DNA from: Mauremys mutica
Lineage: Eukaryota; Chordata; Testudines; Geoemydidae
Direction of reading: 5' to 3'
Assembly: GCF_020497125.1 (NCBI RefSeq)
Contig: NC_059082.1
Span: 48,382,524-48,446,523 of the forward strand
Length of the DNA stretch: 64,000 nucleotides
The first letter of the stretch is position 1. Every line of letters starts with the position of its first letter. The translations under genes were made by a program, and so were the position numbers. Under the pieces are notes generated by a model. It was not told the origin of the DNA. It searched no databases and worked only from the letters and a program-made list of their open reading frames with translations. Below, in pieces: positions 10,948 through 21,488 of this stretch.

Positions 10948-11793
10948 TACCCCACAGACAGAGACCAACACCTACAAAATCTCCACCAAGCATTCTCAAA
11001 ACTACAGTACCCGCACGAGGAAATAAGGAAACAGATCAACAGAGCCAGACGTGTACCCAGAAGCCTCCTACTGCAAGACAAACCCAAGAAAGAAACCAAC
11101 AGGACTCCACTGGCCATCACATACAGTCCCCAGCTAAAACCCCTCCAGCGCATCATCAGGGATCTACAACCCATCCTGGACAATGACCCCACACTTTCAC
11201 AGGCCTTGGGTGGCAGGCCAGTCCTCACCCACAGACAACCTGCCAACCTGAAGCATATTCTCACCAGTAACTGCACACCGCACCATAGTAACTCTAGCTC
11301 AGGAACCAATCCATGCAACAAACCTCGATGCCAACTCTGCCCACATATCTACACCAGCGACACCATCACAGGACCTAACCAGATCAGCCACACCATCACC
11401 GGTTCATTCACCTGCACGTCCACCAATGTAATATATGCCATCATATGCCAGCAATGCCCCTCTGCTATGCACATCGGCCAAACTGGACAGTCTCTAAGGA
11501 AAAAGATAAATGGACACAAATCAGATATTAGGAATGGCAATATACAAAAACCTGTAGGAGAACACTTCAACCTCCCTGGCCACACAATAGCAGATCTTAA
11601 GGTGGCCATCCTGCAGCAAAAAAACTTCAGGACCAGACTTCAAAGAGAAACTGCTGAGCTCCAGTTCATCTGCAAATTTGACACCATCAGCTCAGGATTA
11701 AACAAAGACTGTGAATTGCTTGCCAACTACAGAACCAGTTTCTCCTTCCTTGGTTTTCACTCAACTGCTAGAACAGGGCCTCATCCTCCCTGA
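10948..11793 (+). pseudogene. Penelope-like RT C-terminus plus GIY-YIG endonuclease
   Basis: The open frame runs in from the DIRS flank, but the element's own coding begins near 10948. The order is: a thumb-like region (LHQAFSKLQYPHEEIRKQIN), a linker with YSPQLKPLQRIIRDL, a Cys-containing segment PCNKPRCQLCPHI, then the GIY-YIG core NVIYAIICQQCPSAMHIGQT with GQSLRKKINGHKSDI. It ends GEHFNLPGHTIADLKV and TELQF-like helices (AELQFICKFDTIS). GIY-YIG nucleases cut target DNA for Penelope-like insertion. In this copy the first motif reads YAI rather than YVI/GIY, and the second reads HIGQTG. No stop occurs until 11793, so the fragment is well preserved. Confidence 0.88.
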
Positions 11794-11871
11794 TTGAACT
11801 AACCTCGTTATCTCTAGCTTGCTTCTTGCTTGCCTATATAACCTGCCCCTGGAATTTTCCACTACTTGCAT

Positions 11872-11914
11872 CCGAAGAAGTGGGTATTCACCCACGAAAG
11901 CTCATGCTGCAAAA
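11872..11914 (+). ncRNA. Degenerate hammerhead-ribozyme-like motif of the Penelope-like element
   Basis: CCGAAGA (consensus CUGANGA with U4 changed to C), a stem GTGGGT/ACCCAC with loop ATTC, GAAA, then AGC-TCAT-GCT as a short helix III. The expected cleavage-site base is G, which hammerheads do not cleave. Most likely inactive. Confidence 0.6.
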
Positions 11915-11992
11915 CGTCTGTTAATCTATAAGGTGCCACAGGATTCTTTGCTGCTTCTACAGAACCAGACTAACACGGCTACCCCTCTGATA

Positions 11993-12006
11993 CTTTCCAT
12001 CTGCTA
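11993..12006. repeat. Target-site duplication, right copy
   Basis: CTTTCCATCTGCTA, identical to 10933-10946. Confidence 0.92.
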
Positions 12007-12829
12007 GGGACCTCATTGCCATGATGGCACCGGGGTCCTCTCCGCTCCATGCCGAGCCTCCGGTGCCACAGCGGATGGCACTATCTCGAGGCAAGCCAGC
12101 ACTGATCCATCCGTTGACACCGTCGGCTCTGTTGTGTGAGCCCTGCCACCGCTCAGAGTCCTGGCACTGCTCCCCATTGCAGTGCTGGTCATACTCGTGG
12201 CACCATTCCGGATCACATCAGCGCTCCCAATCATGGCACCACACCACTTACCAGTCATGGAGCAGGTCCCAGACCTGACACCAGTCCCGGCACCATTCAC
12301 CGGCTCGGTGCAGCTCCTGGCCACGGTACCGATCCAGGTCACGGCACCACCCTCCTTCTCACCGCTCATAGGCGCAGATCTGCTCGGCGCCACCCTGGCC
12401 CTCGCGGTCCTGATCTCATTCCTCGGGTTCAGAGAAGGGGTCGTCGCTGTCTTCGGATCAGGACTTCCACCAGTCAGAATATAGCCCCCTGACATGGGGG
12501 CAGGACCATGACTGCTGCACGGGCAGGGGCCCACCCAGTGGCCATTCTGGATGCCGTGGGCATACCACCAGGCCCAGGGTGCACCGTCTGGAGCTTCCTG
12601 GTTAGCTGCCTCTGAAACAAGGGTTCTGGAAGCCTCGGACAGTTGGTCCACTCCTCGGGGTGTGGAGGAACCATCATGCCCCCTCCCCACCTCGGGACCC
12701 CTTCCAACTCCTGTTTCCGATCCTGGACCTACGGTCAGTGACATGGAGCATCAAGCCCCCATAGAACAGGGAAGTTGAGCTGACCCTCTCCCCCCTCTGG
12801 CCTCTTCGTCCTTCTTCCCTGACAAGCCC

Positions 12830-13828
12830 GTGGCAGGCACCTCTATTTCCAGGCTTCCCCCCATAGACATCTGCACCCCCCAAACCTCCTGCACAGGGTG
12901 GCGCGCAACATGGGTCTGCAGGCCAAGGAGGTGGTGGAATCGGAGGACCCGGTGGTGGACTTTTTGGCCCCGGAAGGTCCATCAAGGTTGGCCCTGCCCC
13001 TCATCAAGACCATTCAGGCCAATGCCAAAACCATCTGGCAGATCCCAGCCTCCATTCCCTCTATGGCCACAGGGGTTGAATGCAAAAACTTTTGTACCCT
13101 CGAAGAGCTACGACTACCTCTTCACGCACCCGCAGCCCTGCCTGCTGGTAGTTGCGGCCACGAATGAGAAGGAGAGGCACGGGCAGCAGGCCTCGGCACC
13201 TAAGTCTAAGGACGCCAAGTGGCTGGACTTGTTTGGCTGCAATGTATACTCCACAGGGGGGTTCCAGCTCAGGATTGCTAATCAGCAGACACTCCTGAGC
13301 TGCTACAACTTTAACTCCTGGAATGCCACGCTGAAGTTCAAGGAGCTTGTACCACCTGAGTCCAGGGAGGAGTTTGGGGCTCTTATTGATGAGGGCAAGA
13401 TGGTGGCATGGACCTCTTTGCAGGCCTTGCTGGACGCTGCAGACTCAGCTGCACATACCTTGTTTTCTGGGATTGCCATGAGGCGCACCTGCTGGCTGCA
13501 AGTCTCTGGCCTGCCTCCTGAGCTTCAGCAGACACTGCAGGATCTGCTCTTTGATGGGGAGGGCCTGTTTGTGGAGCAAACTGACTCTAGGCTGCATAGC
13601 CTTAAGGACTCGAGGGCAACGATGAAGTCCCTGGGCATGCATACCCCAGCAACCCAGCGGAAACACTTCAAGCCCCAGCAGCTGCAACAGCACTCCTACC
13701 TTCCTTGGCCAAGGCAGGATTTTTACAGGCGGCAGGGGCAGAATGACAAAAGGAAGCCCTCCAACCCCTTGTCTGGTCAAGGCCAGGGCCTGACCAAACC
13801 ATCGTCAGGTTCCAAGCAGGCCTTTTGA
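12830..13828 (+). pseudogene. DIRS-3 gag C-terminal part
   Basis: This is the gag region after the Penelope insertion. The first part (SRLALPLIKTIQANAKTIWQ, in the frame 12898-13167) is shifted relative to the later part. From about 13100 one frame reads ATNEKERHGQQ, LDLFGCNVYSTGGFQLRIAN, LSCYNFNSWNATLKF and TLQDLLFDGEGLFVEQTDSR to about 13650. It then becomes glutamine/lysine-rich, with a His- and Arg-rich tail, and stops at 13828. The RT frame begins five bases later. These blocks recur in DIRS 2 and 4, so they mark the real protein and not a chance frame. Confidence 0.8.
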
Positions 13829-13832
13829 AGGG

Positions 13833-14417
13833 ATGCCCGAAGACGGCGTACCAGACTTACCCCTGGATCCTTCCCCACCCTTTTTGAATAGTTTATCCCA
13901 CTTCCACCATACATGGTCCCAAATAACCTTGGACCGCTGGGTCCTCCGCACGGTGGAAGCAGGATACTCTTGCCAATTCTGCTCTTACCCACCCTCCCAC
14001 TCCACTTCCCTGTCCCTCTTCAGGGACTCCTCTCACGAGCATCTCCTTATTCAGGAAGTTTGGGCACTCCTCGCCATGGGGGCAATAGAAGAGGTTCCAC
14101 AGGACCTAAGAGGCAAGGGGTTCTATTCCTGCTATTTCCTAGCCCGCAAGGCCAAAGGGGGCCTCCGGCCCATTCTGGACCTGCGCAGGCTCAACAAATT
14201 CATGGTAAAGCTGAAGTTCCGCATGGTCTCCCTTGGCACCATTATCCTCTCCTTGGATCCTGGAGACTGGTATGCCGCCCTCAACATGAAGGACGCGTAC
14301 TTCCACATAGCAATTCATCCGGCGCACAGATGCTTTCTGCGCTTCATGGTCAACTGCAAACATTACCAGTTTACAGCCCTTCCATTCGGCCTTTCAACGG
14401 CCCCACAAGTGTTCACC
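13833..14417 (+). pseudogene. DIRS-3 reverse transcriptase (interrupted)
   Basis: RT of the DIRS family, which copies element RNA into DNA. Visible motifs are GKGFYSCYFLARKAKGGLRP, ILDLRRLNKF, the motif A block WYAALNMKDAYFHIAIHP with the catalytic Asp, and FTALPFGLSTAPQVFT (motif B). The frame is then cut at 14417 by the CR1 insertion, before motif C (the second catalytic Asp pair). The frame is open and well preserved up to that point. Confidence 0.88.
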
Positions 14418-15654
14418 ATAGAATCATAGAATCTCAGCGTTGTAAGGGACCTCAGGAGGTCATCTAGTCCAACCCCCTGCTCAAAGCAGGACCAAACCCA
14501 ACTAAATCATCCCAGCCAGGATTTTGTCAAGCCTGACCTTAAAAACCTCTAAGGAAGGAGATTCCACTACCTCCCTAGGTAACCCATTCCAGTTCTTCAC
14601 CACCCTACTAGTGAAAAAGTTTTTCCTAATATCCAGCCTAAACCTCCCCCTCTGCAACTTGAGACCATTACTCCTTGTTCTGTCATCTTCTACCACTGAG
14701 AACAGTCTAGATCCATCCTCTTTGGAACCCCCTTTCAGGTAGTTGAAAGCAGCTATCAAATCCCCCCTCATTCTTCTCTTCTGCAGACTAAACAATCCCA
14801 GTTCCCTCAGCCTCTCCTCATAAGTCATGTGCTCCAGCCCCCTAATCATTTTTGTTGCCCTCCGCTGGACTCTCTCCAATTTATCCACATCCTTCTTGTA
14901 GTGTGGGGCCCAAAACTGGACACAGTACTCCAAATGAGGCCTCACCAGTGCTGAGTAGAGGGGAATGATCACATCCCTCGATCTGCTGGAAATGCCCCTA
15001 CTTATACAACCCAAAATGCCATTAGTCTTCTTGGCAACAAGGGCACACTGTTGACTCATATTCAGCTTTTCGTCCACCATAACCCCTAGGTCCTTTTCTG
15101 CAGAACTGCTGCCCAGCCATTCGGTCCCTAGTCTGTAGCAGTGCATGGGATTCTTCCATCCTAAGTGCAGCCATATCACATTGGCGGCTCATAGTCATCC
15201 TGTGATCAACCAATACTCCGAGGTCCTTCTCCTCCTCTGTTACTTCCAACTGATGAGTCCCCAGGTTATAACAATAGTCTTGTTATTAATCCCTAAATGC
15301 ATGACCTTGCACTTTTCACTATTAAATTTCATCCTATTACTATTACTCCAGTTTACAAGGTCATCCAGAACTTCCTGTATGATATCCCAGTACTTCTCTG
15401 TCTTGGCAATATCTCTCAGCTTTGTGTCAGCCGCAAACTTTATTAGCACACTCCCACTTTTTGTGCGAAGGTCAGCAATAAAAAGATTGGTCCCAAAACT
15501 GATCCCTGAGGAACTCCACTAGTAACCTCCCTCCAGCCTGACAGTTCACCTTTCAGTATGACCCGTTGTAGTCTCCCCTTTAACCAGTTCCTTATCCACC
15601 TTTCAATTTTCATATTGATCCCCATCTTTTCCAATGTGTCATCTGTCCACACAT
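14418..15654 (-). mobile_element. CR1 LINE, apparently a chimera of two CR1 subfamilies
   Basis: Read on the minus strand, the 3' end is at 14418 (ATAGAATCATAGAATCTCAG on +). The segment 14502-15165 encodes the CR1 RT C-terminus ([20 protein letters not shown] ... [15 protein letters not shown]). From about 15165 the sequence switches to a second subfamily ([20 protein letters not shown], then toward [13 protein letters not shown] at 15500-15540). The two parts overlap in coding content by about 40 codons, so they are not one continuous copy. Confidence 0.85.
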
Positions 15655-16112
15655 TAGCTTCGCACTATGCGCTGACCCGACAAGCTCAAGATGACGTGGT
15701 TTCGGCAGAGCCAGTGCTTCAATCTGCAAGACTGAATTCCGAGTCCACCTCGGAGGATTCTGCTTGTGAGTCACCTACAATGGAATCGACATGAGCAAAC
15801 ACTCGAAGAAGAAAAAATGTTTACCCACCTTTTCATAACTGTTGTTCTTTGAGATGTGGTGTTCATGTTCATTCCTCCTGCCCCTCTGTTGGAGTTGTCA
15901 GCAAGAAGGAGAAAGGGCGTAGGGCTGGCAGCGCCTGATATACCGCAGTGTGAGCGGAGCACCCCAGAGGGCACCACAGCTGGCTCTATGGATACCGCTA
16001 AGGGAAAAGTCTCTGACAGCTGCACAAGTGGGTGCACACACAGCTACAGTGGAGTGGACATGAGCAACACATCTTGAAGAACAACAGTTACAAAAAGGTG
16101 GGTAACTGTCTT
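15655..16112 (+). mobile_element. DIRS 3' end (probably of DIRS 2): recombinase tail, ICR, right terminal repeat
   Basis: It begins with the last part of a tyrosine recombinase (ASHYALTRQAQDDVVSAEPV, containing the catalytic-Tyr context HYAL). It then has an internal complementary region at about 15780-15885 and a right inverted repeat from about 15897 (CAGCAAGAAGGAGAAAGGGC) to 16112 (GAAGAACAACAGTTAC...GGTGGGTAACTG). The repeat shares GCCAGCCCT-type sequence with the left repeat of DIRS 2. Confidence 0.78.
15780..15885. repeat. DIRS internal complementary region
   Basis: Two adjacent blocks: ATCGACATGAGCAAACACTC-GAAGAAGAA, which is complementary to a DIRS left terminus, and TTACCCACCTTTTCATAACT...GAGATGTGGTGTTCATG, which is complementary to a right terminus. 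In DIRS elements this region is thought to hold the two ends together to form the circular intermediate. Confidence 0.75.
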
Positions 16113-16309
16113 CCCCCTCCCTTTCCCCCGGTCTATTGTATAGCTGTTCCTAGATAGGATAGTATCAAGAAATTGCTATGATGCACTTATTAATTGGTGG
16201 TGGTGGTTGGGATAAAACAGAAGTGGGCTTGATGTGCAAGCTTAATTGACAGAAAAACCTCCCTGTCGGAAAGTTAACATTTAAAGTTGCTGCTATCTCC
16301 CCTCCCCAG

Positions 16310-16437
16310 GGTACTGTCAAACAGCTGCTGGTGTTCTCTGAAGCAGAGGGGAATCCCTGCCTGTTGGATATCTGCGGGAATTTCCTGGCTGTGGGAACGG
16401 ACTTGGCTCACTTTAAAATCTTTGATCTCTCTCGCAG
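16310..16437 (+). CDS. IFT140: IFT140 internal exon (b)
   Basis: The exon encodes [20 protein letters not shown] followed by [20 protein letters not shown] and SR. This is the next WD40 blade region of IFT140 and follows exon a without a gap. The acceptor is TCCCCTCCCCAG and the donor GTATTA follows 16437. It is 128 nt, starting in phase 0 and ending with two bases (AG) of an arginine codon that exon c completes with A. The donor GTATTA is weaker than the others. Confidence 0.93.
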
Positions 16438-16872
16438 GTATTATTAAGCGTTTACAAGGGTCGGAATCTATAGCTCAGGTTTCTTTTCTTCTTTTTTTTT
16501 TTTTTAATTAATCTTAAGGGAATTTTGTACTGGTGAAAAATGCTAAAATGACAACCATGGAGACTGAATTCATAGAATAGGTACGTCAAAGGCAGTGGGA
16601 GTGCAGGCTTTCTCATGCCGCATGCCCTGTAGAGGTTATCTTGCCTATTCTGTCCTTGGCTTCTTTTAAAAAAAAAAGTGTATATATTTTTTACTTTATA
16701 GACTCCTGCCAAATTTTGCTGCTCTACCTTCAGTGTTTTCAGGGAGAAGCTGAGGTTAGAAGATGCAGCCTTACCTAGTGAAGTGTATTGCCAGTTCAAT
16801 AGTATCTGATAAACTGATGTTGTTTTATACACTCACAAATCACTCTTGTGAGAATTTGACCCTTTTGTATTA

Positions 16873-17065
16873 TCAAGCTCTTCTTTGAGTGCTTGTTCAT
16901 GTCAATTCCAATCAGGTGTGAGCGCGCTACGTGCATGACAGCTGGAAGATTTTTCCCCTAGCAGTATCTGCAGGGTTGGTCTGGGTGCCCCCCCGGAGTC
17001 ACATCTTCATGGCGCCCAATATAGAGCCCTGCTGACGTGACCCCCCCCACCAGTTCCTTCTTACC
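16873..17065 (+). repeat. DIRS-4 left inverted terminal repeat
   Basis: CTCTTCTTTGAGTGCTTGTT, then GACAGCTGGAAGATTTTTCC and CAGTTCCTTCTTACCGCC. It pairs with 22985-23166 in reverse complement. Confidence 0.85.
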
Positions 17066-17249
17066 GCCTGTGACGGCTAGCTGGAACTCCATTGCACTTT
17101 CCTCAGCAAGCGCGTGCTTCACAGTATCACCCTTTGTGTATATATAGTTAGATTTAGTAGTAGAGTAGTTACACTTAGTGTAGATAGTTTTTCTCATAAG
17201 TGTCCTTTGGGGTTCCCCCTGCCCCGATGCTTTTCCCTGGCACTGGGGT

Positions 17250-19600
17250 ATGCCTCAGTCCCCGGGCTTTAAGCTGTGCTCGGACTGCGGCAGGTTTATG
17301 CTGAGAAGTGACCCACACACTTCATGCTTGAATTGTCTCAGTGAGGGTCACCTTAGGGAGCATTGTAAGATCTGTAGAGGGTTTTGCCCCAGGACCCTTA
17401 AAGACAGAGAACAACACCTCTGAGTTTTGCTTATAGAGGCTGCATGTGGGCCTCAGTTGGAGCCCAGTGCGGCGGACCCAGCCCCAAGTGCTGCTTCCTT
17501 GGCGCGCAGTGCTCCAGCATCGTTGATGTGCAAGCCAGTGCTGAGGAAGGACTCCTCTAGAGACCCTCAGCACTGCCACAGCTCTGCGCACAGGTCCCAG
17601 ACATCTGTGAGGCCCCACTCCCCGGTGCCCCACAAAATGAAGGCCAATAGAGGGCGTTCCCAACAAGGTCTAAAGACCAGGTGGCCAGCAAGTCTCCACC
17701 AGGCACCCAATCGGTGGAGCTTCCGCTGACTCCTGCCCCAGGAGGGGTCCAGTCGAGTCTGGACCCGCACTGCTTGATGGCACCAATTCCTGGCCCAATA
17801 CATTCTGTGGGTAAGCCGGCGATGATGGTGGTGATGAGGGTATCATCCCCAGCGTATCGACTCCTGGCACCGGTGGCCCGCTCCGGTCCCCGAGTTGGCA
17901 TCTCTCTCCAGCACCAAGGGGCTCCACTCCTCTGTGGTCATCAGTCGCAAACCTCAGTCGGAAGCGGAGTCATCGCGTTCCAGTAGGAGCAGAAGATCTC
18001 ACTCCTGTTGCAACAGACAGCTGTACCTGGCACTGTGGCCAGGACAGTGGCAGACTCCTCAGTGGCCCTTCTGGACACCCTGGGCCTATCACTAAAGCCA
18101 GGGGCAGAGCCAGGGTTCCAGATGGGCATCAGTGGCCTCTGCTGCACACGCCTTCCGCACCAGGGATCCTGGCAGGGGCCCATCCAGCAGCCATACCGAC
18201 ATCAATGATCTCGGCACTGATTGCGGTGTTGACAATGGGGGCGCCAGTTGCTTCACATCCTTGGCACTGAGCGCGGCTCCAATCCCAGCACTGTCCGTAG
18301 CACCAACAGCAGCACTGGTGATCCTCGCCCCGCGGAACCCCAATGGGGCCAAGGACAGGGAGCAGTACCAGTCACCACCTCATCCTTCTCGTCTCTGGAT
18401 GAAGTGATGGCTGGCTTATCAACCTCTCCAGCCTTAGAGGACAGCAGGGTCCTACAGCAGCTGCTGAGACAGGTGGCCCAGAACCTAAACATCAAACCGG
18501 AGGAGTGGTGGAGGACGCCAACCCGATGGTCGATAGCCTTTCCCCTCCAGGGCCATCCCATATTGCGTGGCTGCTAAAGGTAATAATTGGAGATATACCA
18601 ATCTCCTAGAACTGGAAGGGACCTTGAAAGGTCATTGAGTCCAGCCCCCTGCCTTCACTAGCAGGACCAATTTTTGCCCCAAATCCCTAAGTGGCCTCCT
18701 CAAGGATTGAACTCACAACTCTGGGTTTAGCAGGCCAATGCTCAAACCACTGAGCTATCCCTCCCCCCACTGGATTAAGACCATCAGCGATGCCACTAAG
18801 ACCCTTTGGCAGACCCCATCCTCATTGTCACCTACCATGAAAAGGTATGAGCGGAGATATCTAGTCTCCTCCAAGTGGTATGAACACTTATATACGCACT
18901 CCCTGCTGGACTCTCTGATAGGGAATATGGCCAACCAATGCAAGCACCAGGGCTACCAGGGGCCCTCTCCAAAGAATCATAGGCCAAAAACTGGACCTCT
19001 TCTGGAGGAAAATCTATTCAGTTCGGGGGGGGGGTGTATTTGCAGCTCCATATCGCTAGCCATCAGGCGGTGGTTAGCAGGTACAATTACAATACTTGTG
19101 GGACCATGGAAAAATTTGCATAACTCCTGCCTATGGACTCTCACACAGAATTTTCTGAACTAGTAGAGGAGGGCAAATTGATCTCTCGTGCATCCCTTTA
19201 GGCAGTCTTAGACACTGTGGACACAGCGTCTCGCACCATGGCTAACGGGGTAGCGTACCTACCAGGGTGGCTATGAGAAGGAGTTCCTGGCTTCAGGTCT
19301 CTAGCCTCCTGTACGAGGTACAGCAGACAGTCCAGGACCTCCCCTTTGAGGGTCAGTCTTTGTTCTCTGAGAAGACTGACTCTCGCCTGCAGAGTCTCAA
19401 GGACTCTTGGGCCACCCTGAAATCTCTGGGCCTCCACATCCCTTCCAACCAACGGCGACACTTTAGACCTCAGCCCCCACTGAGGAATTATCAACCTCAG
19501 GGTAGGCATGAGGGGTTGCACAGGAAGAGTAAGAACTCAAGGAAGAGACCTCATCCCTCCTCTGGGCAGGGCTCTGGCCAGTCTAAACCCTCCTGAGGCC
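17250..19600 (+). pseudogene. DIRS-4 gag remnant
   Basis: Decayed gag in several frames. The cysteine-rich start lies near 17250-17400. The C-terminal blocks WIKTISDATKTLWQTPSSLS and MKRYERRYLVSSKWYEHLYT follow at 18770-18930, after a SINE insertion. The block LLYEVQQTVQDLPFEGQSLF is at 19310-19370, with an Arg-rich tail to 19595. The order of blocks matches gag of DIRS 1-3. Confidence 0.75.
18582..18768 (-). mobile_element. tRNA-derived SINE (tortoise/Cry type) in DIRS-4 gag
   Basis: On the minus strand it starts GGGGGGAGGGATAGCTCAGT. The A box is TAGCTCAGTGG and the B box GAGTTCAATCC; the tail ends GGTCCCTTCCAGTTCTAGGA then GATTGGTATATCTCC. This SINE family is known from cryptodiran turtles. 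Confidence 0.88.
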
Positions 19601-19619
19601 AAAAACAGGCCTTTTGAAG

Positions 19620-20140
19620 GTGCGCCCTGGGGCGATGCACCAGTGCAAAGACTGGATCCATCCTGCCTTACCTTTTTATCCCGTCTATCCCCTTTCTACC
19701 CTGCGTAGGCCAGATTACATTGGACCGTTGGGTGCTCCACACGGTAGAGAGGGGATATTCACTTCAATTTTCTGCCCTCCCGCACTTCCACCACGCTTCC
19801 CCATCCCTCTTCAGGGACCCTTCTCATGAGCAACTCATACAGGAGGTGCTCTCACTGCTTTGCTGGGAGCAGTGGAAGAGGTTCCTCAGGAGCAGAAGGG
19901 CAAGGGCTTCTATTCCCAGTATTTCCTGATACTGAAAGCCAAGGGCGGGTTCAAGCCCATCCTAGACCTGCAAGAGCTCAACAAATTTATGAAAAAACTC
20001 TTCCGCATGGTCTCCTTAGCCTCTATCATGTCTTCCTTGGGTCCAGGAGACTGGTATGCTGCCCTTGACTAGAAGGATGTGTACTTTCATATAGCAATCA
20101 CACCGTCCCACAGAAAATACCTCAGGTGGTTGCGTTCCTC
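19620..20140 (+). pseudogene. DIRS-4 reverse transcriptase remnant
   Basis: It reads LDRWVLHTVERGYSLQF, then GKGFYSQYFLILKAKGGFKP, ILDLQELNKFM and LGPGDWYAALD, followed by a stop in place of the N/M of motif A and KDVYFHIAI. Motif B and the catalytic DD region are missing: the sequence jumps near 20130 to a block corresponding to the RT thumb/connection, so there is an internal deletion. Confidence 0.78.
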
Positions 20141-21135
20141 CACAGGCGGCAGGTACAGGTGTTTCCACACCTTAGCAACTGCCTGATCAAGGGCCGCTCC
20201 AGGATTCAAGTGGAATCACAAGTCGACTTTATAAGAATGATGTTTGATGAACTGGGCCTTCTGAATGTGGGGAAATCAACACTGTCCCCAGTTCACCAGA
20301 TAGAATTTATAGAGGTGGTACTGGATTCAACCCAGGCCAGGACGTACCTATGGGAATCGAGGTTCCGGGCCCTGGGCGACATTATTTGGAGTCTCAGGCA
20401 GTTTCCCACCACCACAGCAAGGAATTGCCTGAAACTCCTGGGACACATGGCCGCTTGTATCTATGTGGTGCAACATGCCAGGCTCAGACTCCACGACTGG
20501 AGCAACTGGCTAGCCTTGGTGTATTGACCAGTTCGGGACAGTTTGACAGGGTTGTGACTCTGCCTCACCTGGTCCTTGACTCCCTTCTGTGGAGGCTTGA
20601 CCCACAGGTGGTGTGTGCAGGGGTCCTCTTCACCAGCTCCCAGCTAACTCTCTCATTGGTTACGGACGCATCAGACTTGGGCTGGGGAGCACATTTAGGA
20701 GACCTCAGGACACAAGGCCTCTGGTCTCAGGCAGAGCTCGCTCTCCACATCAGTGTCAGAGAGCTGAGAGCAGTACTCCTGGTATGCCAACCTTTCCAAG
20801 CCCATTTAAGGAGGAAGATGTGTATCAGTGATGACAGACAACACCACAGTGATGTTTTATATCAACAGACATGGAGGGGGCACGCTCCTTTCCCCTGTGC
20901 CAGGAAGCCCTCATGTGTGGGACTTCTGCGTAGAGCATTCGATACACCTGCAAGCATCATACCTCCCTGGGGTACAGAATGAGTTAGCGGATTATCTCAG
21001 CAGGTTGTTCCATGGCCACAAGTGGTCCCTGTGCCCGGACATCGCGAACTCCATTTTCCAGCAGTGGGGCTTTCCCCAGGTAGACCTCTTTGCCATGCGA
21101 CACAACAGGAAGTGTCAGCAATTCTTCTCCTTCCT
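20126..21135 (+). pseudogene. DIRS-4 RT connection and RNase H
   Basis: The frame from 20126 reads EIEFIEVVLD-type connection sequence and LLGHMAACIYVVQHARLRLH. After a frameshift near 20520, RNase H appears with LVTDASDLGWGAHLGDLRTQ, SVRELRAVLLVCQPF and, after another shift at about 20828, MTDNTTVMFYINRHGG. This ends in LQASYLPGVQNELADYLSRL and QVDLFAMRHNRKCQQF. The acidic residues expected for RNase H (D of TDAS, E of REL, D of TDNTT, D of ADYLSR) are all present. This enzyme removes the RNA template during element replication. Confidence 0.85.
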
Positions 21136-21199
21136 TTGAGCAGGGGGTTGGACTAGATGACCTCCTGAGGTCTCTTCCAACCCTAATCTTCTATGATTC
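21136..21199 (+). mobile_element. Very short CR1 3' tail
   Basis: TGAGCAGGGGGTTGGACTAG ... TCTTCTATGATTCCTG is the last ~64 bp of a CR1 LINE, inserted in DIRS 4 after the RNase H region. It is an extreme 5' truncation. Confidence 0.82.
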
Positions 21200-21488
21200 C
21201 TGAATCACAGCCTGGGTTCCATAACGGATGTGTTCCTCCTTCCCTGGAGAGGCCATCTCCTATACGCGTTCCCACCCGTCCCTCTCATTCATGAGGTGCT
21301 CTCAAGATACAGAGGGATCAAGCAGTTGTGATATTGATAGCTCCAGCCTGGCTCCGCCAGCACTGGTACACGTTGCTCCTGGACATGTCCGTGGAAGCCC
21401 CAGTCACCTTGCCGCTCTTCACGGACTTGATAATCCAGGATCATGGCCATCTCCAGCGCCTGAACCTTGAGTAGTTGAACCTCACAGC

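Larger units (their letters stand above)
10947..11992 (+). mobile_element. Penelope-like retroelement, 5'-truncated, inserted in DIRS 3
   Basis: A 1046-bp insertion flanked by a perfect 14-bp duplication. It encodes the C-terminal part of a Penelope-like protein with a GIY-YIG endonuclease domain. It ends in the repeat widespread in this sequence (hammerhead-like core, then AAGGTGCCACAGGATTC and AGACTAACACGGCTACCCCT). The reverse transcriptase core is absent, so the copy is 5'-truncated. Confidence 0.9.
9993..14417 (+). mobile_element. DIRS retrotransposon 3, 3'-truncated, nested in DIRS 2
   Basis: It begins with the DIRS left terminus TTCTTCTTCGAGTGATTGCG at about 9993 and a left inverted repeat to about 10190. 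A gag N-terminus follows at 10349, then a Penelope-like insertion (10947-11992), the rest of gag, and RT to 14417, where CR1 sequence takes over. RNase H, recombinase and right terminal repeat of this copy are missing. The recombinase tail beyond the CR1 looks like part of the older DIRS 2. Confidence 0.82.
183..16309 (+). other. IFT140: IFT140 intron between exons a and b
   Basis: This 16-kb intron starts with GTGAGT and ends with CCCCAG. Most of it is mobile DNA (RTE-like LINE, three DIRS copies, a Penelope-like element, CR1), listed separately. I see no recognisable element in 183-840, 6500-6950 or 16113-16309, which look like plain A+T-rich intron. Confidence 0.9.
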
